In this document: positions 34,970-46,799 of the stretch, one piece after another
Layout of the letters: each line of letters starts with the position of its first letter
Position numbering within the stretch: position 1 is the stretch's first letter
Assembly: GCA_902729315.2 (NCBI GenBank)
Contig: LR746276.1
Span: forward strand, 250,501 to 314,500
DNA length: 64,000 nt
Direction: 5' to 3'
Source of the DNA: Spirodela intermedia
Lineage: Eukaryota > Streptophyta > Magnoliopsida > Alismatales > Araceae
Made by a program: the position numbers and the translations under genes
Notes under the pieces: model-generated
The model's input: the letters and a program-made list of their open reading frames with translations, nothing else
Database searches by the model: none
Told to the model about the DNA's origin: nothing

Positions 34970-36803
34970 TAATAAGTCTTCATTATCATGAGTTAATCCC
35001 CATAAATAAAGAATTGTTTTATTTTTATGGGTCTTTTAAAAACAATTTGGCATGCTATCCAATCTCAAAGTACATATTTTTCCTTTAGATACTCAAGGAA
35101 TAATTAGTAAATAATATGGTTTAAGCTTTAACTTATGATAAATAGACTTATATTTATGTTAAAGTGTGAAAAGTGATTTTTAGTTGACTAAAGTAATTTT
35201 TTGGTTAATTATGTGATTTTTTACAAATTTATATAATTTCTATAGTCTTATTTTTGTGATAAATAAAGAAATAAAAATAAAAATAAAAATCTAGCAAAAT
35301 AGGGGGGGGTTCTATTGGCTAGCCGGGTCCGCAAGCGAGTTGGAAGCACAGTCAAGGAGGAGCTACGAGTAGGGGCTTGAGTGACTAGAACCGATGGAGG
35401 CACATGTGTGCCACTCCCCTTTCACATCACCATGGCTAGTTAGTTGTGGGGCAAGGAGTAGTCATACATGTAGAAGAAAATAAATAATTACTTGAAAATA
35501 TAATATTACTATATATTCACCAAAAACTTTGGTGTGCAAGTGATGTAAGACTAAACTTGGGTCATATCTTTTTTTGAAAGTCTTTGAAGATTTTAATACT
35601 TAAAATACCTCTTATTTATGATAGAGATATATCATGATGACATCACTTGATAAATGCATTATAGTACTTATTTTAATCTCTCTCATGTAGATAGACAACT
35701 AACGTGGGTTCAAATCCTCTTACAACCAAAACTTATATTTTTATTTGATTATCATGACTTTCTTACAGATCGTTAGTGAAAGATTAAGCTGCAAGAATCG
35801 TTAGATCATCAATAAAAATCTTGTTAATACATTTGTAGAGTATTATTACTAAAATTATTGAATAATTCACGATAAAAGGATCCCAGATCCATTGAGTAAA
35901 TCATCTCTGATTGATCGATGAACAAGTTGTTGTTGAGAAGATGATGATCTATTAGGAGACGAGTCACCACCTCTTGAGAGCATATCATATATGATGAAGA
36001 CTCTTTTTACTACGCAGACCTGAAAATGAGATTTTTTAACACGTGCCCCACCTCCATTTAGCTCCTACGTAGATCAGAGAGCCACAAAGTCATCGTTTTT
36101 CTACTCCACTAGGTGATAGTACCGGAGATGACTCGATGACTCATTTCATTGATCTCTAGACTTCGCAAGGAGATCTAGAGATTACCTATATTATTCTTAT
36201 CCTAAGAGACCTTTCAAGGCCGTGAACATTTTATGATAATTCTCTCGAACGCTTAGGATTCCAGTACATTATTGATGTATCACCATCATGATGTCAAAAT
36301 TCTATTTTCTTTCTTTTAACTTAATTTTTACTTCATTTAGTGATAATTTATGTGATTTAAATTTATCAAGCTATATTTCAATTAGGAATCTTCTAACTTT
36401 TATAGATCTTAATTTGATCAATTAAATCATTTGTAATCACTTACATAAAAATCGTCGGGTGAAACTTTATTTTTGCCCAATTCACATTCGTCAGGAGCTG
36501 AAATCATCTTGATGTTTGCACCCTTATTTTCCTTTTTTGTTAATTTTAAATATATTTGATTTTTATTTTGTAGTAGAAAATTTATAAAGATCATATTCTT
36601 TGAGTAAAATTCTAAAAAATTACTCGATATTATATTACATCTTTATGATCAACTTGAAAAATTATTACTATTTTTGAAAGTTTGATTAAATTATAATTGA
36701 TATATTTGTTCAAAAATACTTTTAAATATTTAAAAATTAGTATTTTCTAGTTTTATAAATTTTAAATTTATATGATTTACTATATAATGACTAAGTCACG
36801 TTG
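34970..36803 (+). repeat. 1.6-1.8 kb solo-LTR-like repeat, copy A
   Basis: Same family as the copies at 43262 and 56456. It starts TAATAAGTCTTCATTATC and ends ...GACTAAGTCACGTTG. It is inserted in the pol region of copia 2, between 'HKGI' and 'DTHTYIQHPIT' of the reading frame. It is longer than the 1630-bp copies because of an extra ~100 bp near its start. No clean target duplication was found. Confidence 0.8.
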
Positions 36804-36829
36804 ATACTCATACTTATATTCAACATCCC

Positions 36830-38115
36830 ATCACTTAGTACGTATGCTTGTACTTAAGACCCCATCACTCACTTTGTTTCTTATGATTACCTTTTTTCCT
36901 CTTTTCATACCTTTGCCTTTCTATGGCCTCTGAGTTGATTCTCTAGTCATATGTTGAGGCAATAGAGGTACATGACTGGAAGGTGATCATAGACTCAAAA
37001 GTGGATGCCTTGGTGAGCATATGGCTTCTTTCTCTTCTTGTTGGGCATTTCGATGTTAGGATCGTCAGGCTCACGATCGTCATCTTCGAATAGCAAGTCC
37101 CCTTCAAGAGCCTCATTGTCGTCGGAGCTCAAGATCAGATCTTTCACCACATTGTCCTCTAGAGTGACCACAGAAACCCTGCTACTCTTCTTCCTTGTCT
37201 ACTGCTGCTTCTGCTTTAGCTGCTGAGACTTCGCTAGGCCTGCACTACAAACCAAAAGCTTGATCTGAATAAGGTAGAAAAAGAAGAGGGGAGGATGGCG
37301 GAGAAGAAGGGAATGAGTTAGTCAGTCAATTAGTTAGTACCTTGGGCTGGGCAACCAAGAAGAGCTGAAGACTATGGCGCTAACTTCATCAGCTGAATCC
37401 TCATCAGTTGCATCATCATTGTCATCGTCATCTCCATCACCGCCAGACACTCTGTGGCTAAATATTACAGATTTTGCACCCACAAGCACACTAAAAATTG
37501 TACATAACAAGACTTGTTTGGTTGCTCATGGCTTCACCCAAGCATATGTCATTGACTTTATTGAGATGTTCTCTTTCATCATTTGACTCACTTCTATTTG
37601 AGTGTTCCTCTGTCTCATCGTAAATCAAGCATGGTCTCTTTACTAGTTGGATGTTCCTAATGTCTTTCTCTATAATGATCTCAAGGAACATGGTGAAGAG
37701 ACCATGCTTGATTTACGACAAGAGAGAGGTACACTCAAACAGAAGTGAGTCAAGTAATGAAGAAGAATGTCTCAATATAGTCAATGACATATGCTTAGGT
37801 GAAGCCACGAGCAACCAAACAAGTCTTATTATATAGAATAGTACCATATGGATGACATTTGGGTGTGAACACCCATTTACACGATGATAATGTTATCATT
37901 TACCAGACAATGAGCTAGCGTTTAAGTCTCTCGAGATACCAAGGCATCCACTTTTGAGTCTATGACCACCTTCCACTTATGTACTTATGCCACCTCAACA
38001 TATGAGCGGGGAATCAACTCAAAGGCCACAGAAAGGCAAAGGTATGAAAGGAGGGGGAAAGGTGATCATAAGAAACAAAGTGAGTGATCGAGTGTTGAGC
38101 ACAAGCATAGGTACC
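36830..38115. repeat. Large imperfect inverted repeat of copia reverse transcriptase
   Basis: The left arm (about 36830-37690) carries pol DNA in the sense direction. The right arm (about 37690-38115) is the reverse complement of the same region. The same protein phrase (KRPCLIYD, HSNRSES, VNDICLGEA, SNQTSL) is read from the minus strand of the left arm and the plus strand of the right arm. The left arm is interrupted at about 37020-37465 by unrelated DNA. The arms meet near 37690 with almost no spacer, so a transcript could fold into a long hairpin. Confidence 0.85.
37022..37465 (-). pseudogene. Captured gene fragment with a retained intron, inside copia RT
   Basis: This ~445-bp block interrupts one arm of the inverted repeat and has no retrotransposon similarity. 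On the minus strand an acidic open frame (GDGDDDDNDDATDEDSADE, then VSAIVFSSSWLPSP) runs to a donor at 37340 (AAG|GTACTAAC). A 101-bp AT/pyrimidine-rich stretch ends in TTTGTAGTGCAG at 37240, after which the frame continues as PSEVSAAKAEAAVDKEEE. After a one-base shift it goes on as 'VSVVTLEDNVVKDLILSSDD' and 'NEALEGDLLFEDDD'. This looks like two partial exons and an intron of a host gene for an acidic, probably nuclear protein. I do not recognise the parent gene. The retained intron implies capture at the DNA level, not from mRNA. The splice reading is an inference. Confidence 0.55.
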
Positions 38116-38767
38116 CATGCTCCTCGAGATCATCATGTCTTGAGGCCTTTCTCTTCACACGAGTGTGAAGAGAAAGTTATGAGTCAGCTCATGTAGGAGC
38201 CATCACAAATTCACTAAGAGGGAGCTCTATGAGTTCTAACATATGTCAAGTGAGCCCTAAGGAAAGAACTCATCTATTGGCAATATGGTCATCTCTGTGT
38301 CAAAACCTATTATGATGCTGAGTATATAGGCGATAAGGGCAATGAGAAGTCTACTATGGATTATTGCACATATGTCAGAGGTAACCTCGTCTCTTGAAGG
38401 TCCTAGAAATAGAGGGTGGTGTCTTATTCTAGTGTAGAGTTCGAGTATCGAGCCATGGCTAAGAATGTGCAAATGATGGTATGGCTTCAATCACTTCTTG
38501 AAGATCTTGTATCTCTTCTCCTTTCTAATGCCCATTTATTGTGACAATTTGTCGATAATTACAACTTTCATGAGTGTATGAAATATATTGAGATCGACTA
38601 TCATTACACTCAAGTTAAGGTTATGTCTAGTCTCATCTCTACTTTTCATATGACCTCATCTCATTAGCTTACAAACATCTATACGAAAAGTCTGGCCGAA
38701 ATCTCTTATGATGTCACATGTTTTAAGATAGACATGTTTGACTTATATGCTCTAACTTGAAGGAGAG

Positions 38768-38912
38768 TGTTTGATAGTGTCATCAGACTCTCAACTCATT
38801 AGGGCCTACTAAGGCCCATTATCTTTATTTTATCTTCTCATTTTCTATATATATACATATAGCCTCTATTCTTAATGACGTATTCTAGGGTTTTTTTCTT
38901 TCAATATTAATA
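38768..38912 (+). repeat. 3' LTR of copia element 2
   Basis: 145 bp, TGTTTGATAGTGTC...ATATTAATA, preceded by a purine tract. It shares the layout of the 5' LTR (AGGGCC..CTAAGGCCCATTAT in the first half, TTTTTTTCTTTCA near the end) but with many substitutions. Confidence 0.8.
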
Positions 38913-39824
38913 GGATTATTGAGTCGTCTCCAAAAGTTATCACTATTGAAAAATAGTGATTTTGTGACTCTTTGATGGTTGTCACTTGAGGGAGATGACT
39001 TAGATGGAGGTGAGGCACGTTTTAGAGAACTTCATCTTTGGATCTGCATAGTAAAAGAAAGCTCTTCATCACATTTGGTACACTTTCAAGAGGTGATGAC
39101 TCATCTCTTAATAGATTATCCTTTTCTTAACAATCACTTATTCATCGATCAATCGGAGATGATTTACTTGATGGATTCATAATTCTTTTTATCTATAATC
39201 GTTCAATAATCTTAGTAACGATACTCTATGAATCATGTTGACAAGATTTTTATTGATGATTAAGTGATTATGACAACTTAATTGTTCACTAAAAATCTAC
39301 AAAAAATCATGATTTATTTAGATAAAATATGAGTTTTATCTCTAGTAGGATTCAAACCCTTGTCATTCGCCTACCTATATGAGACAGTGAAATAAGTACA
39401 CAAATATCCTTATACAATGATGTCATCAAGATATCTTATTCTTATAAATGAGTATTTAGGTATTAAAATCATTAAAAAATTTTGAGAAGCAAGTTTAATC
39501 CCACATCAATTATTTTATGAGTTTTAAGATATATAGATATATATATATAGAAGATCTTACAATCAGTAACCCTCTCTCGTGTGTGTACAACTACTCCTTG
39601 CCTCACACTCGCTCACCACCGGTGACATGGAAGGAGAGTGATGCACATGCGTCCCCTTACCACTCTGTCCTTAGACACTTGGCTCCACTATTCACAACTT
39701 CACTCGACTATGCTTTTGACTACTTGTTGGCTAACGAGTTCTCTCCTATTTTTATCTTTTTAGTTTATTTTATTTCTCTTCATTTATCTCAAAAATAAGA
39801 TTATAAAAATATATAAATTTATAT

Positions 39825-39966
39825 TATTGACACTAGAGAGGAAACCCTAAAATTTATACAAACTCAAAGTAGAATACATGATAGTTATATAAGAGAGATG
39901 AGAGATGAGAGAGAAAGATAGATAATAGGCCCTAATGGGCTAGAAGTCTGATATTACTATCGAACA
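39825..39966 (-). repeat. 3' LTR of copia element 3
   Basis: About 142 bp, starting TGTTCGATAGTAATATCAGAC and ending ...CTAGTGTCAATA on the minus strand. The polypurine tract is just outside at 39967-39980. Confidence 0.8.
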
Positions 39967-42900
39967 CTCCCTCTCAAGCTGGTGCACATAAGTCAAATAT
40001 GTTCAACTTGGTACACGTGACGTCGTAGGAGATGCTAGTTAAACTTTTCGTGAAGATGTCCACAAGCTAATGAGATGATGTCACATGAGGAGTAGAAATA
40101 AGTTAAGACAATCTTATCTCAAATGTAGTGACTATCGATCTCAATGTGTTTCATATGCTCATGAAAGGTGGGATTGCAAACAATGAAGATTGTGGCTTGA
40201 TTGTTGTAATACATAAGCATTGGAGAGGGGGAACAATGCCAAGATCGTCGAGAAGTGATCGAAGCCATACCATTTCCCGTGTTGTCTAAGTCATGGCTTG
40301 ATACTCAGATGCCACCCTCTATTTTCGAGACCGCCAAGGTGACTAGGTTATTGTCAACATATGTGCAATAACTCATAGTAGACTTTTGGTCACCCTTGTC
40401 ACCTGCATACCTAGCATCATAATAGATTGCAATACAAAGATGGTCGTGTCGTCGATAGATGAGTCTTTTTCTTAAGACTTGTTTGATGTAGGCAAGGACT
40501 CATAGAACTTCTTAATGAACTTGTCGAGGTTCTTACGTGAACTGGCTTAAGATATTAATTATTTACATGATGTTAGGACAAGTGACAGTGAGATATATCA
40601 ACTTGTTCAACAACATCGATATTGGTTAACATCCTCGAATAGGAGAGAAGAAGTGTACCAGAACTGCAGGTGAGCTTTCATAGGTGAAGTCTCCAACTTG
40701 CACCTAAGGAGGCCTATCCCTTGAAGAATGTTGAAGGTATATTTCCGCTGAGTGATAACAAACTTTCTATCTTGATGTGCAAACTCAATCTCAAGAAAAT
40801 ATTGTGAAGTCCCCAAGTCACGAATACTAAGGTGCTGCTGCAAATAGGCCTTGGTAGTAAAGATGCTGACCTCATCATTTTCAATAATAAAAATGTCATT
40901 GACATAGATTGTAAGGACAATAAGGCTGTGCTCTATCTTCCTCGTGAGCACGATAGGGTCCACATAATAACAGGTGGAGTTGAAGGTGATGAGTAAATCA
41001 CTAAACTTGACAATTTAAAGTACACATATTTTACTTAAGCCCATAAAAGATACAGTGCAAGAGACACACCTAGATAACTTCTTATGAGCAATATATCTTG
41101 GAGGTTGCTCCATAAAGACCTACTATGTGAGATCATCATAGAAAAATGTGTTAGAAATATCTAATTGGTAGAGAGACCATGCTTGATTGATGGTGAGAGA
41201 AGAGCATATAGATGGAGTTGAGGCGGACGACAAAAAAGAACATCTCAATATAGTTGATCCCATATGTTTGCATGAAGCCCCGAGTGACGAAATGAGCTTT
41301 GTGATGAATGATGGAGCCATTCAGGTGATACTTGAGGATAAACACCCACTTGCACGTCACAATGTTGGCATTGGTCGGACGCGAGATCAAATGCTAAGTT
41401 ATCTAAGTGATCAATGCAGCTACCTTTGAATCTATGACCACCTTCCACATAGGTACCTGTGACGCCTCAACATACGATTGTGAAAGTGACTCAGAGGCCA
41501 TAGAGAGGACAAAGGTACAAAAGGAGAGAGAAAGGCAGTTATAAGAGACAAATTGGGAGATAGGATGGTAGGTGCAGATGTGTATACCTTTGTAGAGGGC
41601 AATATGGAGATGAAGGTCATCAAGTAGAGCAACGACCGAAGGTGCAGAGGGGGTTGTAGGAGAGGATAAGGAGGATACTACATCTAGAGTAGGAGTCACA
41701 AGAGAAATGGGCCAAAGCGAGGTGGGTGCGGATAACAACCCTAGAGCAAGTGGACAAGAGGAAAGAGAAGGGGGAGGGTCTGCAAGAACCACCAAGAGAG
41801 AGAACCTAAGTGGAGGAGACGTAGCAGCTTGAGGAGGAGGAGGAGTCAAAATTGGAGTGAAAAAATGAGACTCTTCATGAAAGTGATGTCAGCCAAGGTC
41901 ACATAGCGATGAATATTGAGGAAGTAGATTCGATAGCCCATTTACGTGCAAGAGTAGTTGACAAAGACCCCTTTAAGAGCACAAGAGGCGAGTTTTAGAA
42001 AGAGAAAGAGATGAATCCTAGATAAAGGCAGTGCATCTAAAGATTCAAGGGAGAAGGAAAAAAAGAGGAGAATTAAGAATTCACGATAGAGAGGAATGAT
42101 CCCACCAAGAGGAGCACAAGGAAGTTGATTTTAGAGGTAAGTAGCAATCAAAAAGGCGTCAACCCAAAGATAGTGAGGGACATTCATCTCAAGAAAAAGT
42201 GTGCAAGTGATGTAAAGGACTTGATGATGTTTGGGTCTCGACAATATCATTTTGCTACTAAGTGTGGGGACAATTGGTCTAGTGGAAGATGTCACGATCA
42301 TTATAAAATGTGTGGAGAAAGACTTGGATAAAGTCGAAAGAATTATCAATACGAAGAATCTTGAGCATAGTAGTGTATTAGGTGATAACTTCGGTGATGA
42401 AGTGGATAATCATGGTAACAACCTTAGAGTGATTGCAAAAGAAGTAAACCTAGCACACATGAGTAAAGTCATAAATAAAAACAATGTAATAGTGATGGCC
42501 TAAGATGAAAGAAATACGAGATGGACTCTATACATCACAATGGAAAAGGTCAAAGAGAGTGGAAGAGGGGATGCCATTATGACTAGGATAAAAAGTACAA
42601 TAATATTTGCCTAGCTAATAAGACATCGCACACAAAGTTAGAGAGGGAAAGTCATGGTAAGATTTTTTGTAATTTAGAGAAACAAGAATGACCTAAACAA
42701 CGATGTCAGAAAAGAGAAGTAGCCGTAATGGTGACAAAAAGGGCCTTAAGGCCAGATAAGAGTTCATTAAGAATGAGTTTATAGATACTTCACTTATTTT
42801 CATGGCCCAAAGTAATCTTCTGTCCAGTATGTAGATCCTGTAAAGTACAGTGAAAGGAAAAGAATGTGACTATACAAAGGGGGGTACGAGTAATAGCATT

Positions 42901-43261
42901 GATGGAAAGAAGGTTAGTAGAAAAATTAAGAATGTAGAGAACTTGGGTGAGGTAAAGGGAGAGAGAAGTCAAGGTGGCACCATAACCTTTGACTAGATAG
43001 GTCTGACCATCGACAATGATGAAAGAAGGATGGGTCAAGATAGGTTGATAGGAGGAGAGAATAGTGGGAGATACTGGTCATGTGGGTGGAGGCCCCCGAA
43101 TTAATAATCCACAACGTCAAAGAGGAAGTAAAGAGAGTGTGTGTACCTAGTGTGGAGGAGGTCACAAGTAAGGTGAGACTAGTAGAGGTGAAGTATTGGT
43201 ACCATCGGTGCGGTGAAAGGGTGTCATACTTCACATGCATCAAGGTTACGTGGAAGGTAGG

Positions 43262-44891
43262 TGATAAGTCTTCATTATCATGAGTTAATAATTAGTAAAT
43301 AATATAGTTTTAGCCTTAACTCATGATAAATAGACTTATATTTGTGTTAAAGTGTGAAAAGTGATTTTCAGTTGTTTAACGTGATTTTTTTGGTAATTAT
43401 GTGATTTTATATAATTTTTAGAGTCTTACTTTTGAGATAAATAAAAGAAAAGAAATTAAAATAAAAATATAGCAAAATGGGGGGATCCGCCGGCCAGCCA
43501 GGCCCACAAGCAAGTCGGAAGCCCAGCCGAGGAGGAGCCGCGAGCAAGGACTCGAGTGGCTTGAACCGATGGGAGCACGTGTGCGTCACTCTCCTTCCAT
43601 GTCACTAGTGGCCAGCCGATTGTGGAGTAAAGAGTGGTCGTACACATGCGAGAAAGGGACTTGATCAAGAATGTAATATTACTTTATATTCGCTAGAAAC
43701 TTTGGCGTACAACCGATGTGGGACTAAACCCACGTCACCTTTCTCAAAAAGGGGGGGCAATTGGTCTGCAAGTTTAAATCTTCCTAGAGCCAAAACTCAT
43801 ACTTTTTTATCTAATTATCGTGACTTTCTTGCAAATCACTAGTGAAGGATTAAGCAACTAAGATCACTGGATCATCGGCAAAAATCTCGTCAACGCAATT
43901 TGCGAAATATTGTTATTAAAAGTTTTGAACGATTTGTGATATAAGGATCGTGAATCCATCGAGTAAAGCATCTTCGATTGATTGACGAATAAGTTGTCGT
44001 CGGGGAGAAAGCGATCTACTAGGAGATGAGTCGTCACCTTCTAAGAGCATACTAGATGCAATGAAGAACTTCTTCTTGTTGTGTGGACCTGAGGATGAAG
44101 CTCCTTGATATGCACCCTACCTCCATCCAACTCCTCTCTGTTAGGTGACAGCCATCAGAGAGCCGCAAAGTTGTCATTTTTCTGCTCCACTAGGTGACAG
44201 TCGCCAGAGATGATTCGACGACCCATTTCATTGATCTCTAGACTTCGCAAGGAGATCTAGAGATTGCCCACGTTGTTGTCGTTGTCTAAAGAGAGCCTCT
44301 AAGGCCATGGACACTACACGACGATCCTCCCAAACGCTTAAGATTCTAGTGTATTGCTAACACATCACCGCCGCAACGTCGGAAATCTGTTTTCCTACTT
44401 TCAACTTACTTTACGTTTCATTTAGTGATAATTTGTGTGATTTTAATTTACGAAAATATACTTCGTTCACTTACGATTCTTCTAGCTTTTACAGATCTTA
44501 ATTTGATTAATTAAATCATCTGTAATCACTTACGTAAGAATCGCCAAGTAGAACTTTATTTCTGCCTGATTCGCGTTCGTCGGGCGCTGACGTCATCTTG
44601 ACTTCCATACCCTTATTTTTCTTTTCGTGAATTTTAAATATATTTCCTTTTTATTTATTAGTATAAATTTATAAAAAATAGTATTCTTTGAGAAAAAATC
44701 TAAATAATTACCAAATATTATATTACATTCCTATGATCAACTTGAAAAATTATCACTATTTTTAGAAGTTTTATTAAATTATAATTGATATATTTATTTA
44801 GAAATACTTTTAAATATTTGAAAATTTATATTTTCTAGTTTTATAGATTTTAAATTTACGTGAATTACTATACAATGACTAAGTCACGTTA
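43262..44891 (+). repeat. 1630-bp solo-LTR-like repeat, copy B, with 5-bp target duplication
   Basis: It starts TGATAAGTCTTCATTATC and ends GACTAAGTCACGTTA, flanked on both sides by GTAGG (43257-43261 and 44892-44896). There are no terminal inverted repeats and no coding region. A 5-bp duplication with a TG start fits a solo LTR. It is inserted in copia element 3. Confidence 0.85.
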
Positions 44892-46472
44892 GTAGGAGTT
44901 GGAACATAGAATAGAGTAGGGGATGTCAAAGTCGAAGAAGTTATTGTTAGTTGTGTGAAGGGGACTTACCAAACTACTTACAACACTTAGTAGCTAGATG
45001 ATTCTATTTCTTGCAATAGGCACATGGAAGAAAAGTGTTGCACCCACATCCATGAGGAGTATGACCACCGTGTAGAAAGGAGAGGTATCATCTCGAGTCC
45101 ATAGAGCAACAATGTCAAGAACCAAAGGAGTAGAGGTGACACCTTAAGAGGAAGATGAGGAATGGATGGGCATATTAGTGGTGACTCAAAGGGCTGCCGA
45201 GAAGATGGAGGCAAGATCAAGCACGTGATCTCTAGAGAGAATAGATTCCAAATCTAAGATGTGGATAGATGAAGTCCACTGAGATAAACCTTAGCATAAA
45301 ACTCTTAGTGATAGCACTAGAGGGTCAAGAGGTCAATAGTAAGAGGCTGATAGATATCAATCTCCTAGATCAGGGCTCGGAGGTAATCATAGTGGGCCTG
45401 AAGAGAGAGATCATCTTGTTTGTAAAAGAGAAGAGACTCAAAGATCTTCACAACGTGACCAATGTTTGTTTGATTAACATATATGGTCTCCATAGTGAGT
45501 CACAAGAGATAAGCTGAGGTGACGCACGCTAGTGTCTCAGTAATGTTAGGCTAGATGCTTTGAAACATTCACATAATGACGACTGAATTGAGTTGCGACC
45601 ATGTCACATACGAGGGTTCCCGAAGGCCGAGTGGGTCCTCCAAGAGGTGGAGGAGACTATGAGATCTAAGAAAGAGCTCAAAGCTAGATGCCCATAATGC
45701 ATAATTGTGGTTGTTGAAGATATACATCAGCTAAGTAAGTTGTGCTGTGATGGAGTGAGAAGTTAGAGGAACTGTTGGAGAAGGGGGAACAACAACTGGA
45801 AGAAGCTTAGAGGGCTAAGAGGCAAGTGACGAAGGGGGGTGAGACAATGCCATGAGGTTGACAGGATCAAGCCAAAGGGGCAAGTGGTGGGGTGAGCAAG
45901 TCGGGGCCTGATAGGTCAATTTAGTGGGGCCCAATAGAGCTGGCTGGGACCAACTAAGGCCGGCTGGGCATGTGGTCTGGCAGGTCTAGTTGGGCCAATC
46001 TGGAATAAAACTATTGGCTGGTTCATTGGGAGATGGGCAAAACCCTAGCCGCTGTGGCCAGACGGTGACAGTGCACATGACGGTGATGGTGAGGGCTGGG
46101 GCACGACAGCAAGGGAGCAATGGCAAGGGAACAATGGCAAGGAGGGACCTCGACGGTAGCAGCAATGCCCTTGGCATGTGAGAGTGACAGTGCCTGCGAT
46201 GGCGTGATAGTAAGGGTGCAACAGTGAGGAGGGGCCTTGATGACAATAGTGATGGTGTAGACACCGGAGAAGAGGAGGAGAGGAATGGCACTGACGAGGG
46301 GCAACGGCGATAAGGAGGGCAGCACAAAAAGGAGAAGGAGAGTGACGACGGAAGAGGGAAGAGTGGTGACACTAAAGAGCTACCTAAGGAGGGAAGAGGC
46401 TGGCAAAGAGGAAAATGACATGTAGGAGATGAGTGGCACATCAAAGAAGAGGAGGACAACAATGGATACCTA

Positions 46473-46486
46473 GGGCTTTGATACCA
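46473..46486 (-). other. Primer-binding site of copia element 3
   Basis: TGGTATCAAAGCCC on the minus strand, directly abutting the LTR end. It is one base off the usual TGGTATCAGAGCC core. Confidence 0.8.
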
Positions 46487-46629
46487 TGTTGACACAAGAG
46501 AAGAAAATCCTAAAATTTATGCAAACTCATAGTAAAATACATGACAACTATCTAGGAGAGAGGAGAGATGAGAGAAAGAGAGAAATAATGGGCCATAGTA
46601 GGCCGAGAGTTTGATATTACTATCGAACA
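46487..46629 (-). repeat. 5' LTR of copia element 3
   Basis: 143 bp, starting TGTTCGATAGTAATATCAAAC and ending ...TTGTGTCAACA on the minus strand. It is followed by the primer-binding site TGGTATCAAAGCCC (46486-46473). Confidence 0.85.
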
Positions 46630-46799
46630 CATAAATCACATAATTAGTCAAAACTTCACATTAACTAACTAAAAACTATTTTTTAGAATTTAAGTCAAAT
46701 AGAAGTATATTGATCATGAGTTCAAAATAAAAATATATTATTAATTAATTATTAACTCATGATAATGAAGACTTATCAATAAGGTATTTCTTATTTCAA

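Larger units (their letters stand above)
31526..38912 (+). mobile_element. Ty1/copia element 2, decayed, with nested repeat and RT inversion
   Basis: LTRs lie at 31526-31672 and 38768-38912, both starting TGTTTGATA; a primer-binding site follows the first and a purine tract (GAAGGAGAG) precedes the second. Internal order is standard copia: gag (about 32.4-33.4 kb, ending in 'KCSKQFGKPAFAQ'), aspartic protease (33.45-33.72 kb, 'GASTHM', 'VLHVPNFVVNLLSISVITRA'), integrase ('HCDV.GPYHTSSLSGHRYYIIFVNDY' from about 34.0 kb), reverse transcriptase ('CLVAHGFTQAYVIDFIEMFSF', 37.5 kb) and RNase H ('YDAEYIGDKGNEKSTMDYCTYVRG' to 'LTNIYTKSLAEISYDVTC', 38.3-38.73 kb). Many stops and frameshifts are present. 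The 1.8 kb repeat at 34970-36803 is inserted within pol. The LTR pair has diverged clearly by eye, so insertion is old. Confidence 0.85.
39825..46629 (-). mobile_element. Ty1/copia element 3, minus strand, decayed
   Basis: LTRs lie at 46487-46629 (5') and 39825-39966 (3'), both starting TGTTCGATAGTAATATC on the minus strand. A primer-binding site is at 46473-46486, and a purine tract (TTGAGAGGGAGT) is next to the 3' LTR. Domains in order are gag with a decayed zinc knuckle (CAYC...NHLATKCC, about 45.0 kb), protease (WIINSGASTHMTS, 43.1 kb), integrase end (LEMNVPHYLW.DAFLIATYL, 42.15 kb), and reverse transcriptase (IVTCKWVFILKYHLNGS at 41.3 kb; LIVLTIYVNDIFI at 40.9 kb). The catalytic YVDD is read as YVND. 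The 1630-bp repeat B is inserted between gag and protease. The LTR start and domain wording match copia 2 and copia 4, so the three are one family. Confidence 0.85.
38913..46778 (-). repeat. 1.6 kb solo-LTR-like repeat, copy E, split by copia 3
   Basis: The left part is 38913-39824 and the right part 46630-46778, in the same minus orientation as the copy at 56456. They are separated by the whole of copia element 3. The right end reads ...AATGAAGACTTATCA, the family's TGATAAGTCTTC terminus on the minus strand. The left side is truncated against the 3' LTR of copia 2, so about 0.6 kb of the family sequence is missing there. Confidence 0.75.
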
